DNA of 64,000 nucleotides, from the NCBI RefSeq assembly GCF_024281035.1, contig NZ_JAMXLH010000025.1, positions 62,001-126,000 on the forward strand. The letters are read 5' to 3'. The stretch is from Paraburkholderia sp. Lineage in GTDB: Bacteria > Pseudomonadota > Gammaproteobacteria > Burkholderiales > Burkholderiaceae. The notes under the pieces were generated by a model. It ran no database searches and was not told the DNA's origin. It saw only the letters and a list, made by a program, of their open reading frames with translations. Within the stretch, counting starts at the first letter, position 1. Each line of letters opens with the position of its first letter. A program made the translations under genes and the position numbers. Below are positions 1-9,235 of the stretch, in pieces.

Positions 1-304
1 TGAGCGTCGTCGAATTGGTCGCGAACGTGATCAGCATCTGCGCCGAAGGCGGCTTCGCCGGATGCGCCGGTGCGGACATCGCGCCCGGATGTTGATTCGA
101 GAGCACGAAGCCGCGCGTGAGCACGTCGCCCGTGGAAACGGACGGCGTGAGCGCATTGGTGATCGACTGCTCCGTGATGTCTTTTTCCTTCATCACCTGC
201 GTTTGCGCGTACGTCGCACTGCCTGTCGCAATCGCGCAGCACGCGAGCACGATCGCGCGCACGCACTGCAGGTTCCAAATCCGAAATTGCGTGAGACCTG
301 ACAT
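1..304 (-). CDS. OmpA-like T6SS-associated protein (N-terminal part, cut by window edge)
   Basis: The gene runs off the left edge; about 101 N-terminal codons are present. The start is the ATG at 304, with GGAGA about 7 bases upstream. The first 35 residues form a signal peptide (hydrophobic AIVLACCAIA, small residues, then AQT), so the product is exported. After a linker rich in Pro and Ala, the last visible residues LITFATNSTTL match the first beta-strand of an OmpA-like peptidoglycan-binding domain. It is the last visible gene of the T6SS run, 24 bases after tagF, and probably anchors or supports the membrane complex at the cell wall. Role is inferred from position and the domain start; the rest of the domain is outside the window. 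Confidence 0.75.
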   Translation of the reverse strand, partial: MSGLTQFRIWNLQCVRAIVLACCAIATGSATYAQTQVMKEKDITEQSITNALTPSVSTGDVLTRGFVLSNQHPGAMSAPAHPAKPPSAQMLITFATNSTTL

Positions 305-328
305 GACTCATCTCCGATATATCCGTTT

Positions 329-1027
329 TCATTCCGCCGCGCCAGCGCGCCGCAGCGGCTCCACCCTTGGCCACGCGCCGTCTGCACTATCGAGCAGCCC
401 GGCAAATCGCGGCCCATCCAGCAGGCCCGCGCCGACGCGCAGTGTCGCGGGCACCGCCTCCGATCCCTCAGTCCACCAGGCGCTCGCGCCGGGTGCGACC
501 CCTGCGGCGAGTTGTGCGGCTAAATACGCGCCGAGCGGCGTACCGGCCGACGCCAATGCGCTTTCCACGCGCCACGGCGCGGATTGCGCGCCGATTTCAC
601 CATACGTTTCGTCAAGCGCCGCGAGGCGCATGTCGAACAGTTCGAGGTCGAAGTCCGGCGCGAGTGTCGATAGCGCGCACTGCGCCATCGCGTCGAACCA
701 CGCCTGCGCGCCATCCAGCCAGCGCGCCAGCACGCTGCGTTCCAGCGGCAACGCAATCGTGAACGGGAAGTAGCGACCCACCCGGTCCACACCCGGCATC
801 AGCACGCCCGCCCACGCGTTCGCGCCGCACAGGCCCGGCGCGAGCACGAAATGCCAGAGCGGCGCATTGAGATAGAACTGCAACCACTGCGCGCCAAAAC
901 GCGCGCGCACTTCCAGCATCCCTTCCTGCAGGCTCCGGTCCCACGGCCCGACGAACGACGCGGGCAGCCGACGGATCACGAAATCGCCATGCGTGCGGAC
1001 CTTGCCGAAGAATCCCGTCTCGTTCAC
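329..1027 (-). CDS. tagF: T6SS-associated protein TagF
   Basis: 232 aa. The N-terminus (TGFFGKVRTHGDFVIRRLP) is the signature of the TagF/DUF2094 family, with the later conserved block GVDRVGRYFPFTIALPLE also present. In other bacteria TagF is a cytoplasmic post-translational repressor of T6SS firing that works alongside the PpkA kinase, PppA phosphatase and FHA protein; all of these partners have counterparts in this window. It follows tssM with an 18-base gap, so it is most likely co-transcribed. No PppA domain is fused to it, unlike some fused TagF-PppA proteins. Family call is firm; the repressor role is by analogy. Confidence 0.9.
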   Translation of the reverse strand: MNETGFFGKVRTHGDFVIRRLPASFVGPWDRSLQEGMLEVRARFGAQWLQFYLNAPLWHFVLAPGLCGANAWAGVLMPGVDRVGRYFPFTIALPLERSVLARWLDGAQAWFDAMAQCALSTLAPDFDLELFDMRLAALDETYGEIGAQSAPWRVESALASAGTPLGAYLAAQLAAGVAPGASAWWTEGSEAVPATLRVGAGLLDGPRFAGLLDSADGAWPRVEPLRRAGAAE

Positions 1028-1045
1028 GTTTAACTCGCCGTGCGC

Positions 1046-4000
1046 TCAAAGATGATCGGGACAGCGGAACTGATCGAGCACGCCGCGCCGGAACGGGTTC
1101 GTCACGCTGCTCGCGTCGAGTTCGAGATCGACGCGGCGGCCATCCGAAACGAAGCTGATCCTGAAGCGGTCCGGTTGCCCCGTCTGCTGAAGATTCGCCT
1201 GATCCATCAGATGCAGCAGCGCCCACGGCCCATCCGCGCGCGCCGCCGCGCCGCCGCCCGGAGGCGCGAACTCCACGTGCGCTTCGCTCGTGCCCTTGCC
1301 GCTCGGCCACTGAAAACCCATGCTGCCAGTCGCGCCGGGTTTGGCGACCCACTGCTGGCCGTCGATATCGAGCGTGAATTGCGTCAGCGCCGGATCAATC
1401 GCAATCGGCTTGACGGCAAAACGCACCGACACGTCGCGCCCGCCCGCGCGGAACAGAGCGTCGCGAATCTGCGCCGCACGCTGGAATTGCACGAGCACGT
1501 TATCTGGAATGCCGATCGATTCCGAGCCTTGCCGCCAGCGCCAGGTCGCGCCGGACATATCGACGTAGTTCTGCAGGTTCTTCTGGAAGAAATCGTCGAT
1601 CAGTCCACCCGGTGCGAGCAATCGCCCGAAGTCATCCGGCGTCGCGTCGCGCGTCGAGCTGCGCACGAGCGGATAGCGCCCGTCGAGCGCCTGCTTGCAG
1701 AGCTGCCCCACGTTCGCGAGCCACAGTGCGTTCAGGCGGGCACGCTCGCCGCCCGCCATGAGCGCGGTCGCGCCGGTGGCCACGTCGCCGACCACCGCCG
1801 CCAGTGGCGCAGGCGCGCCCTGCGAAGCCAGCTTGAGCTTGTCGATCGCATCCGCGCCCGGCGGCGGCAAGCCCTGGCGGCGTGCGGTGTCGGCGGCTTG
1901 CAGATAGGTCGCCGCATCCTTGAGCGCCGCAAGCTGCGTGTCGAGCGGCGACGGCCCCTGCGCGCCCGGCTTGCCGACGAGATCGTGCAACGGCTGGAAA
2001 TGCGCATCGACGGGGTTGACCTGCGCGGGCGCGGGCGCCGCGCCGCTGTCGTCAGGCTGATTGCCGAGCGCGGATTCGAGTCGCTTTTTCATCGCGTCGA
2101 TCTTGCCGTTCAGCATCGCGCCCGCCGCAGCCGAGAGCGAGCGCTCGCCCGTGTTGCCAAGCGTCGTCTCCTGCGCGGCGGCGACCATGACGGTGCGCAG
2201 TGGAGAATCCGCATTACCGAGCGCATAGGCCACGCGCGCACCTTTGTCGACACTGCCGAACGGCACGACTTCGATATCGGCGAGCAGCGCATCCCATTGC
2301 CGGATGTACTCGTCGAAATAGAGTTGCGTCATCGCGCTCTTGAGATCCTCGGCCGCCTGTTGCGTATGCACCTGTTCGTCGCGGCCCAGCACCCAGTTGT
2401 CGCGCGCCATGTCGACCACGGCCACGTCGCGCAACGACAGGAACTTGCGATAGCCCGCGCGCGTGTACGCGCCCGGCACGCCGCGCGTGAGCGGCGCACC
2501 GCTCTTGCGCGCGAGCACCAGCGACGCATTCTGGCCCGCCGCACCCGCCACGCTGAATTCAGCCAGTTTCTGCGCGTCCAGATCGCGCTTCACACGATTG
2601 AACATGCGCTGTGCGAGCGGCATCTTCGCGAGATTCGTGCGGGCCTGCGTAATCAGGTCTTTGTCGAGCGGCAACGACGGGTCGAAAAAAGCCGGCTCGA
2701 ACAGCGCCGCCAGATGGCCGTCCATATCGTGACGCTGCGCATCGTTCGCGTCGCGCAACGGTCCACGCTGCCAGTCGACATCGGCCCAGAGCCGCACCGA
2801 ATCGGCGTCGTAATGGGCCGGATCGCCGACCATCAAATACGCGCGCAGCACTTCGTACTGGAAGTCCGGATTATTCGCATCGCCGCGCCGCAGTTCTTCT
2901 TCCATGCGCCGCACGACGAGCGGCAACAGCGTCTGGCGCAACAGCCGCCGGTACGTCGTTTGCGCTTCGAGCCCAAGCTTGTCGCCCTGCCAGAGCCCGA
3001 GCCGCGAGAGCCACGGCACGCTCGCGTCGCGCGCGGCATACCCGCCCGGCAAATCGCGTGCCGCGTTGAGCAGCGGCAGCAAGGCGAGCGGGTTATCGCC
3101 CGCCTGGGTGTTCTGCGCGAGTTGCTGCAATGCCTTCGCCTGCTGGTCGACGCTCGCGACGTACGCCACATTGCGCTGGTAGCTCACGAAGAACGCGCCG
3201 AGTGCAAGCACGGTCACGAGGCCGATCACGCCGAGCGCAATGCGCTGGAGCCACGCGCGCTGCCGCTCGAGCTTGCGGTTCGTGCCCGCGAGCCCCGCCT
3301 CCTGGAAAATCACGTCGCGCAGCAGCCGCGTGATGAAGTACGCCCGCCCGCTCGATGCGTCGGGCAGCACGACCTGCTGCTGCAAGCCGAGCGCCGCGGC
3401 CACCGCGCTCATCACGCGGTCGATCGGGCGGCCCTCCTGCGTGCCGCTCGTGAAGTAGACGCCGCGCAGCAGCACCGGCTGCTCGTAGCGCGACGGGCTG
3501 AACGCTTCATTGAGGAACGTCTGGAGCATGCCCTGGAGCCCGGCGAATTGCTGGGCGAAGCCGTAGATCAGCGCACGCCGCCGCGTATCGGTCTCCTGCT
3601 GCATGCGGTGCAGCACGCGCGCCTGCAGGCGCTTTTCGAGCGCGGCGAACTGCTCCGGAAACTGCGCGAGCACCTCGCCGGGCTGGCCGCTTTCGTCGAG
3701 CGCGAAGGTCATGCCCCACACCTGCTCGCGCTCGTCGTGGCCGAGATCGTCGAAGAACTCCACGAATCCGGCGAGCAGATCGCACTTCGTCACGACCACA
3801 TACACCGGGAAGCGCGCGCCGAGCCGCTCGTACAGTTCCTTCACGCGCTCGTGCACCGCCGCCGCCTGCTGCGAGCGCTGCGCATCCGACAATTGCAGCA
3901 GATCCTGCGTTGACAACGCAACGATCACGCCATTGAGCGCACGGCGCGGCCGGTACTTGCGCAGCAGTTGCAGGAAGCCGCTCCATGCGGCCTGATCGGC

Positions 4001-4597
4001 TGCGGCGAAGCTGTCCTGTGTCGTGAAGCGGCCTGCGGTATCGAGCAACACCGCGTCGTCGGTGAACCACCAGTCGCAGTTGCGCGTGCCGCCTACGCCG
4101 CCCACCACGTTCTTGCCAAGCTGCGAAGCGAGCGGAAATTTAAGGCCCGAATGCGTGAGCGCCGTGGTCTTGCCCGTGCCCGGCGCGCCGACGAACATGT
4201 ACCACGGCAGCTGGTACACATACTGGCTGCCGAATCGCCCCTTCACGCGCGATTTGCGCAGGATCGCCATCGCCTCTTCGAAGCGCTGCCGCAGCGCCGC
4301 GATATCGGCGTCGGACTCCTGCTTGCCCGGCACCGCAGCGTCCGCACCCTCGGCGACGACGCGCGTGAACTTCACGTTGGCGAGCCGCACGCGCAACCAG
4401 CGCACGAACCCGTAGAGCGCCCACAGCGCGAACAGCACGATCACCGCGATCCAGCGGCTCGACCTGGATTCGAGCGGCGCGCTGCCCGCCCACGCGAGGA
4501 GCGGCCCTTCGATCCACACGATCAGCGCGAGCGCGATCACGCCCAGCAGCGACAACACGATCCTGCGCCTTAGCCAGTCAAACAGCTTCTTGATCAT
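1046..4597 (-). CDS. tssM: T6SS membrane complex protein TssM (IcmF)
   Basis: 1183 aa, the normal length for TssM. Two N-terminal membrane segments (about residues 13-36 and 49-68) are followed by a cytoplasmic NTPase-like domain with an intact Walker A motif GAPGTGKT at 137-144 and a Walker B-like VLLDTAGRF. A third membrane segment near residues 450-475 precedes the large periplasmic IcmF-related region (over 650 residues) ending in the C-terminal domain that contacts TssJ in other systems. TssM spans the inner membrane and with TssL forms the envelope-spanning core. It follows tssL by 40 bases. No TssJ lipoprotein gene is visible between 1 and 22.5 kb, so that partner must lie outside or be replaced. 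Confidence 0.96.
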   Translation of the reverse strand: MIKKLFDWLRRRIVLSLLGVIALALIVWIEGPLLAWAGSAPLESRSSRWIAVIVLFALWALYGFVRWLRVRLANVKFTRVVAEGADAAVPGKQESDADIAALRQRFEEAMAILRKSRVKGRFGSQYVYQLPWYMFVGAPGTGKTTALTHSGLKFPLASQLGKNVVGGVGGTRNCDWWFTDDAVLLDTAGRFTTQDSFAAADQAAWSGFLQLLRKYRPRRALNGVIVALSTQDLLQLSDAQRSQQAAAVHERVKELYERLGARFPVYVVVTKCDLLAGFVEFFDDLGHDEREQVWGMTFALDESGQPGEVLAQFPEQFAALEKRLQARVLHRMQQETDTRRRALIYGFAQQFAGLQGMLQTFLNEAFSPSRYEQPVLLRGVYFTSGTQEGRPIDRVMSAVAAALGLQQQVVLPDASSGRAYFITRLLRDVIFQEAGLAGTNRKLERQRAWLQRIALGVIGLVTVLALGAFFVSYQRNVAYVASVDQQAKALQQLAQNTQAGDNPLALLPLLNAARDLPGGYAARDASVPWLSRLGLWQGDKLGLEAQTTYRRLLRQTLLPLVVRRMEEELRRGDANNPDFQYEVLRAYLMVGDPAHYDADSVRLWADVDWQRGPLRDANDAQRHDMDGHLAALFEPAFFDPSLPLDKDLITQARTNLAKMPLAQRMFNRVKRDLDAQKLAEFSVAGAAGQNASLVLARKSGAPLTRGVPGAYTRAGYRKFLSLRDVAVVDMARDNWVLGRDEQVHTQQAAEDLKSAMTQLYFDEYIRQWDALLADIEVVPFGSVDKGARVAYALGNADSPLRTVMVAAAQETTLGNTGERSLSAAAGAMLNGKIDAMKKRLESALGNQPDDSGAAPAPAQVNPVDAHFQPLHDLVGKPGAQGPSPLDTQLAALKDAATYLQAADTARRQGLPPPGADAIDKLKLASQGAPAPLAAVVGDVATGATALMAGGERARLNALWLANVGQLCKQALDGRYPLVRSSTRDATPDDFGRLLAPGGLIDDFFQKNLQNYVDMSGATWRWRQGSESIGIPDNVLVQFQRAAQIRDALFRAGGRDVSVRFAVKPIAIDPALTQFTLDIDGQQWVAKPGATGSMGFQWPSGKGTSEAHVEFAPPGGGAAARADGPWALLHLMDQANLQQTGQPDRFRISFVSDGRRVDLELDASSVTNPFRRGVLDQFRCPDHL

Positions 4598-4637
4598 GAC
4601 CCGGCTCCCCGTTGCGTTTCGATCCGTGCAGTCACAC

Positions 4638-5945
4638 TCACGATGCAGCCCCTGGCGCGAGAATTTCCACTTCCACGCGGCGATTGCGTGCGCGGTTCGC
4701 CGCGGAGTCGTTGGGCGCGACCGGCTCGGTGTCGCCGCGGCCTTCCGCTGAGAAGCGCGAAGGCGCGCCCGTGCGCGCGGCGAGCATGTCCTTCACCGTT
4801 TCCGCGCGCGCCTGCGAGAGATGCCAGTTCGACGGAAAGCGCGCGGAAATGAGCCGCTGATTGTCGGTGTGCCCGGTCACGACGACGTTGCCGCGCACCG
4901 TCCTCAACGCGTCGCCGATGCGCTGCATCAGCGGCAGATACGACGATGCTAGTTCGGCGCTGCCCGAGGCGAAGAGTCCGTCGCCGTTGATGGTGACGAT
5001 GGTGCGGTCGGGCTTTGCCGTCACGGTCACGACGCCGCGCGCGATCTCGGGCGCGAGAAACTGCGAGAGCGTCGGCGCGAGTTTCGGCGCGGCCTCCATC
5101 TTCGCCACGAGCACGGGCGGCGGCGCGACGCGAATGCCGTGCAGCGACGCGAAGACGTTGTCGGACGCATCGTTGAGCCGGAACGCCAGCACGAGATGCA
5201 CGACCACGAGCAGCACGCAGGCCACGGCGGCCGCCACCCACAGCGGCACGAGTTGCAGGAGCGGCTTGCGCTCGGCCTTCACCGGCTGCCATTGCGGCGA
5301 GAGATCGCGCTCCGCCGCGCCGCGCTGGGTGCGGATCATCTGTTCGAGCCGCTCGCGCACGGTGTCGAGTTGCGTGCGCCCGCCGTCGATCAGGCGATAA
5401 CGTCCCTCGAAACCGAGCCCGAGCATCACATAGATCAGTTCGAGCACGTCGATGTTCGCGGCCGGATTCTGCGCGAGACGCTGGAGAATCAGGAAGAAGC
5501 GCTCGCCGCCCGAAGCCTCGTTATGAAACGTGACGAGCAGGCTGCGGCTCGCCCATGCGCCCGCGCCCCACGGCGTGCTGGAAATCGCTTCGTCAAGAAA
5601 GGTGCACAGGCAATAACGCGACGCGCCGAGTTTTTCGTCGTCGTAGCCGCTCGCGCGGCCTTGTGTCTCGAACGTGCGGACCATCTGGATGAGTTGCGTG
5701 CGCAACTGTTCGAGGTCGGGATGGGTCGGGAGCTGGCGCAGCGGCAGCGCGAGTTCGATGAGCGGGTTGGCCGCGCTCAGCAGCGGATTAAGTCCGCCCG
5801 CACCGGCGGGAATCGGCGCGACGGCGGATGCCGCCCCGGCGAACGCGGCGCGAGAACCGCCCGGCGTCGGAATCAGGATCGTGGCGCCGGGATCGACGCC
5901 TGAGCCATGCGGATCTTCTGGGCACACGATGCACGTCCTCCTCAA
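4638..5945 (-). CDS. tssL: T6SS protein TssL (DotU) with C-terminal OmpA domain
   Basis: 435 aa. Residues about 55-240 are the DotU/TssL cytoplasmic domain (motifs RYCLCTFLDEAI, STPWG, FFLILQRL, YVMLGLGFEGRYR). One membrane segment lies near 240-265 (LWVAAAVACVLLVVVHLVLAF), then a periplasmic OmpA-like domain (ANGD-type strand FASGSAEL, GHTDN, LSQARAETV, NRARNRRVE) that binds peptidoglycan. This is the 'evolved' TssL, where wall anchoring is built in instead of supplied by TagL. The first 50 residues are Pro/Gly/Ala-rich and poorly conserved in kind, so an internal start cannot be excluded. It lies between tssK (26-base gap) and tssM. Confidence 0.95.
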   Translation of the reverse strand: MRRTCIVCPEDPHGSGVDPGATILIPTPGGSRAAFAGAASAVAPIPAGAGGLNPLLSAANPLIELALPLRQLPTHPDLEQLRTQLIQMVRTFETQGRASGYDDEKLGASRYCLCTFLDEAISSTPWGAGAWASRSLLVTFHNEASGGERFFLILQRLAQNPAANIDVLELIYVMLGLGFEGRYRLIDGGRTQLDTVRERLEQMIRTQRGAAERDLSPQWQPVKAERKPLLQLVPLWVAAAVACVLLVVVHLVLAFRLNDASDNVFASLHGIRVAPPPVLVAKMEAAPKLAPTLSQFLAPEIARGVVTVTAKPDRTIVTINGDGLFASGSAELASSYLPLMQRIGDALRTVRGNVVVTGHTDNQRLISARFPSNWHLSQARAETVKDMLAARTGAPSRFSAEGRGDTEPVAPNDSAANRARNRRVEVEILAPGAAS

Positions 5946-5971
5946 TCAGTGGCGTCGCCGCACGCGAGACG

Positions 5972-7306
5972 TCAGCGGCGGATTGCCCAGAATTCCATCG
6001 CAAGGCCCGGAAACTCGCCCGCGACGTGCAGCGCCATGCCCGCCGAGGTCGCGAACTGCTTCCACAGTTCGTTGCCGCGATCGAGCTCGAAGTAGGTGAA
6101 ACCGGCATGAAACGGCAACTGGCGCGGTGCGACGGGCAGCGCGCGCAAACCGATGCCGGGCAACTGCAGGTTCACGAGATCGCGGATGCGTTCGATGGGG
6201 CCGATCTTCACCTGCGGCGCAAAGCCGGTGAGGATCGCTTCCGCGGGCATCTGCGCGCGCACGGCGAGCACGAACGTTGCCGACGCAAACAGGTTCTTGT
6301 CCGGCACGAGCGCGACGCGCAGGCCGAACTTGCGCTCCTCCAGCGCGATGGGCACGGCATGCGGGTCCATGACCATGCTGAGCGAGGTGCGCAGGTCGTC
6401 GATCACGGGCGCGAACGTCTCCTTGAGGCGCTCGTGACGATAGACCGGATACGCGGGCGGCCGCTTCGTTTTCTGGCTGAACGTCGCGAGTTCGCCGGCC
6501 AGTTGCACGACCACGCGATAGAGCGCTTCGGGATGCAGGCCCGTCATCGTCGCAAGATGCGCGGCGAGCGGCTCGTTGCGGTTGATGAGTTCGAGCAGCA
6601 GAAAGTCGGCCACTTCCGCGACGCCCGTCACGCCCGGCTGCACGAGGCGCGCCGCCAGCGCTTCGCCGCGCTGATGCAGCAGGCCGACCAGGTCGTCGGC
6701 GAAGGCCGCGAGACGCCGCGCCACGCGATAGTCGAGACACGGCGGGCTGTAATCGGCGTCGAGCACAAGGCGGTTGTCGGGCTGGCGCTCGATCACGCGC
6801 GCGATGCCGAGCGTCGTGTACGCGTTCGCAACGTCGGGTTCGAGCGCAAGCCGCACGCGCAGCTTGCCGATCTGCACGAGCGCCGCGCTCGCGTTGGGAT
6901 CGTTGCTGTCGGCCACGTCGATCTCGGCGCCGCGATGACGCGCGAAGTTTTCCTCGCTCGCGCCGTTGGCGGTTTCCGGCACGCCGGGCCGCCGCACCGG
7001 CAGCGCGAGCGTCACGAGCATGCCGCGCGTGGCTTCGGGAATGTCGAGCGGTTCGGGCAGATCGTCGTCGGCGGGCAGGTTAAAAGGCGTGCCGTCGGCG
7101 AATACGCCCGAGCACGACAACAGCGCGAGCTTGCCGAGCTTGAGCGCCTGTTCGTCGATTGCGAGCGACGCAAAACCCCACGCCCACGGACGCAAGCCGC
7201 CCGCACGCGTTTCGAGCTGGGTCTGCAGATAGCGGTCATGTTGCTGCAGATGCTGCGGCTGCAGGAACATGCCTTCCGACCAGATGACTTTGCTGTTCCA
7301 GGACAC
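5972..7306 (-). CDS. tssK: T6SS baseplate protein TssK
   Basis: 444 aa, typical of TssK. The N-terminus (VIWSEGMFLQPQHLQQHDRY) is the family hallmark, and the Arg/Pro-rich LRALPVAPRQLPFHAGFTYFELD block close to the C-terminus matches the receptor-binding-protein-like region. TssK trimers connect the TssEFG baseplate to the TssLM membrane complex in the cytoplasm. The start ATG at 7306 is taken because the conserved MSWNSKV start is present in full. It sits between tagH (22-base gap) and tssL. Confidence 0.96.
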   Translation of the reverse strand: MSWNSKVIWSEGMFLQPQHLQQHDRYLQTQLETRAGGLRPWAWGFASLAIDEQALKLGKLALLSCSGVFADGTPFNLPADDDLPEPLDIPEATRGMLVTLALPVRRPGVPETANGASEENFARHRGAEIDVADSNDPNASAALVQIGKLRVRLALEPDVANAYTTLGIARVIERQPDNRLVLDADYSPPCLDYRVARRLAAFADDLVGLLHQRGEALAARLVQPGVTGVAEVADFLLLELINRNEPLAAHLATMTGLHPEALYRVVVQLAGELATFSQKTKRPPAYPVYRHERLKETFAPVIDDLRTSLSMVMDPHAVPIALEERKFGLRVALVPDKNLFASATFVLAVRAQMPAEAILTGFAPQVKIGPIERIRDLVNLQLPGIGLRALPVAPRQLPFHAGFTYFELDRGNELWKQFATSAGMALHVAGEFPGLAMEFWAIRR

Positions 7307-7328
7307 GTTGTTCCCTTGAGCGTATGGA

Positions 7329-9209
7329 TCAGGTTGGGTCCTTCTTTTTCAAAGCCGCATCGCGCGCACGATGCATGGCGTCGATCTGTGCTTCGTAGGC
7401 GTCGTTGAACGCCTCGCCGAAGAGTTTCTGGAAATCGTCCTGCGCCTCGCGCGCGATGCTTTCGCGCAGTTCGACGAAGCGGTCCCACAGCTTCGCCTTC
7501 GGGTTCGAGAGCACGCGGTCCAGCACGCCCTGCTGCGCGAGCTGCGCTTCGAGCGCGGCCGGATCGAAGCGCGACAGCACATGCGCGAGCGCCGCACGCA
7601 TGCCGACGAGCACGGCAAGTTCGTGCGACTCGATATCGGCGAATGCGCGCGCCACCGCTTCATCGGGCGGCAGATAGCCGCTCGCACGGCCCGTGAGCAT
7701 CTGGGCGAGTGCGCTGTCGACATCGGGGAAAAATTTGAGCGGATTGTTGTCGCGCTCAACGATTACGGTCGTGCCGAGCCGTGCCTCGCGCTTCGTCATC
7801 GAGCGCGCGCGCAGCACCGACATCGTGCCGCGCAACGACTCACGCAACATCATGCCGACGGCGCGCGCAAAGTCCGCGGGCGGCAGGTTCGGCGCGCGCG
7901 CGGGATCGAGGCCGAGGCCTTCGTAGAGCGCGGCTAGCGTGGCTTCGTCGACGGCGTGCGCGGTTGCGCGTGGTTGTGTTTGCGCCGGTGGTCGCGTTTG
8001 CTTTTGCGGTCGAGTTTGCGGCTGCGGCTGAGTTTGCGATTGAGCGGGCACGTCTGGCGCGGGTTGCGCAGCTACGTTCGCGAACATTTGTGTTACCGGT
8101 ATGGACTGCGCCGGTAACGGCTGTGGCGGCGCACTGGGTGCGGCTTGCGCCTCGCGTTGCGCTTCGTGCTGTGCTTCGTGCTGCGCCTCGCGTGCAACCG
8201 GCGCGGCGAACGAGGCCAGCCCGAGCGGATCGTGTTCGAGCGGCACCGAGCCGCCCGTGCCCGCATCGGAACGCACCGGCACAGCAGGCACAGCAGGCGC
8301 AAACAGGTCGTCGAACGGCGTCGCGCTACCAGGCGTGGTTTCGCCCGCGAGACTCGGCGGCAAGCCGGTCGGCCCGCCCGGCGCCAACGCGCTCACGCCC
8401 GCCGCGTGCAGCCCGGTAGGCAACCCAGCGGGAACCACGGGCGCCACGGCATGCTGCGCATGCACAACGCCCGGCATGGCAGGCGAAGAAAGGGGAGAAA
8501 GCGGAGAAAGCGACGGCGCGCCCGCCTGCCCCGCACCACCCGACGATTCCCACTGCGCGAGCGCATCGGCAAGCGGATCGTAGTCGGCAGGAATGCCGCC
8601 GCCCGTCTGCGCAGCGGTTGGCAGCGGCGCGAGCGTCGGCGGCGCAAACGCCTGCAATTCAGGCGAAACGTGGTCGCTTTCGGAGCCCGCGAAACCCGGC
8701 CGCGTCACGATCCGCTCGCCCGCGCCGAAGCTCGCCGCACCCAGCGCATCGAGTCCGCCCATACCGAACGGGTCGGCGCTCGCGCCCGCGTCCGCCGCGC
8801 TTTGCGGCGCGCCGCTCAACACCTTCGCGCTCGCGAGCGGATCGTGTCCGAACGGATGCGCCTCATCCTGCGCGCCGCCCTCGACCATCGACACCTCGAT
8901 CAGGTAAGCGCCAATCATCAACTGGTCGCCGCTCGCGAGCCGCGCTTCGCGCGTGCCGCCCAGCGCGCGCTGGTTCAGCACGCTGGGATTCGCGCCGATG
9001 TCGCACAGCAGATAGTCGCCGCCACGGCATTCCACGCGCGCGTGCACGCGCGAAATCGCCCGCTGCTGGTCCGGCAGCACGAGCGTGCAGGTGGCCGCGC
9101 GGCCAATCGTGCCGCCGTCCGGGCCGAACCGCACAGTAATCGGCTCGGCGAGCGGCTCGTCGTTGTACTTCGACACGCGCAGCGTCAGGACCGGATTCGT
9201 GAGTTGCAT
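7329..9209 (-). CDS. tagH: T6SS FHA-domain protein TagH
   Basis: 626 aa. Residues about 1-110 form a forkhead-associated domain that recognises phosphothreonine (GGTIGRA, the SRVHARVE core, and NPSVLNQRAL loop are visible). A long Pro/Ala/Gln-rich linker (about 120-420) carries repetitive runs such as EAQHEAQ and QTQPQPQ. The last 200 residues are the C-terminal domain typical of T6SS FHA proteins, containing RARSMTKREARLGTTVI and the DNNPLKFFPDVD motif. In other systems the FHA protein is phosphorylated by PpkA and then licenses assembly. A kinase (33,650-35,944) and a PP2C phosphatase (24,256-25,005) are available in this window. Placed between vgrG and tssK. Confidence 0.93.
   Translation of the reverse strand: MQLTNPVLTLRVSKYNDEPLAEPITVRFGPDGGTIGRAATCTLVLPDQQRAISRVHARVECRGGDYLLCDIGANPSVLNQRALGGTREARLASGDQLMIGAYLIEVSMVEGGAQDEAHPFGHDPLASAKVLSGAPQSAADAGASADPFGMGGLDALGAASFGAGERIVTRPGFAGSESDHVSPELQAFAPPTLAPLPTAAQTGGGIPADYDPLADALAQWESSGGAGQAGAPSLSPLSPLSSPAMPGVVHAQHAVAPVVPAGLPTGLHAAGVSALAPGGPTGLPPSLAGETTPGSATPFDDLFAPAVPAVPVRSDAGTGGSVPLEHDPLGLASFAAPVAREAQHEAQHEAQREAQAAPSAPPQPLPAQSIPVTQMFANVAAQPAPDVPAQSQTQPQPQTRPQKQTRPPAQTQPRATAHAVDEATLAALYEGLGLDPARAPNLPPADFARAVGMMLRESLRGTMSVLRARSMTKREARLGTTVIVERDNNPLKFFPDVDSALAQMLTGRASGYLPPDEAVARAFADIESHELAVLVGMRAALAHVLSRFDPAALEAQLAQQGVLDRVLSNPKAKLWDRFVELRESIAREAQDDFQKLFGEAFNDAYEAQIDAMHRARDAALKKKDPT
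8149..8196. repeat. 12-bp tandem repeat inside tagH linker
   Basis: Four in-frame 12-base units; the middle two differ at only one base (GCTTCGTGCTGT / GCTTCGTGCTGC). On the coding (minus) strand they give the repeated tetrapeptide E-A-Q-H/R. The unit is a multiple of three, so gain or loss of copies would change linker length without breaking the frame. Confidence 0.85.
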
Positions 9210-9235
9210 CCCCGCACCCTATGGAGCCCAGGCTC

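Noticed and set aside
1040..3913. 957-residue open frame on the plus strand
   Set aside because: Antisense to tssM; Arg/His/Ala-rich shadow frame caused by high GC at third positions.
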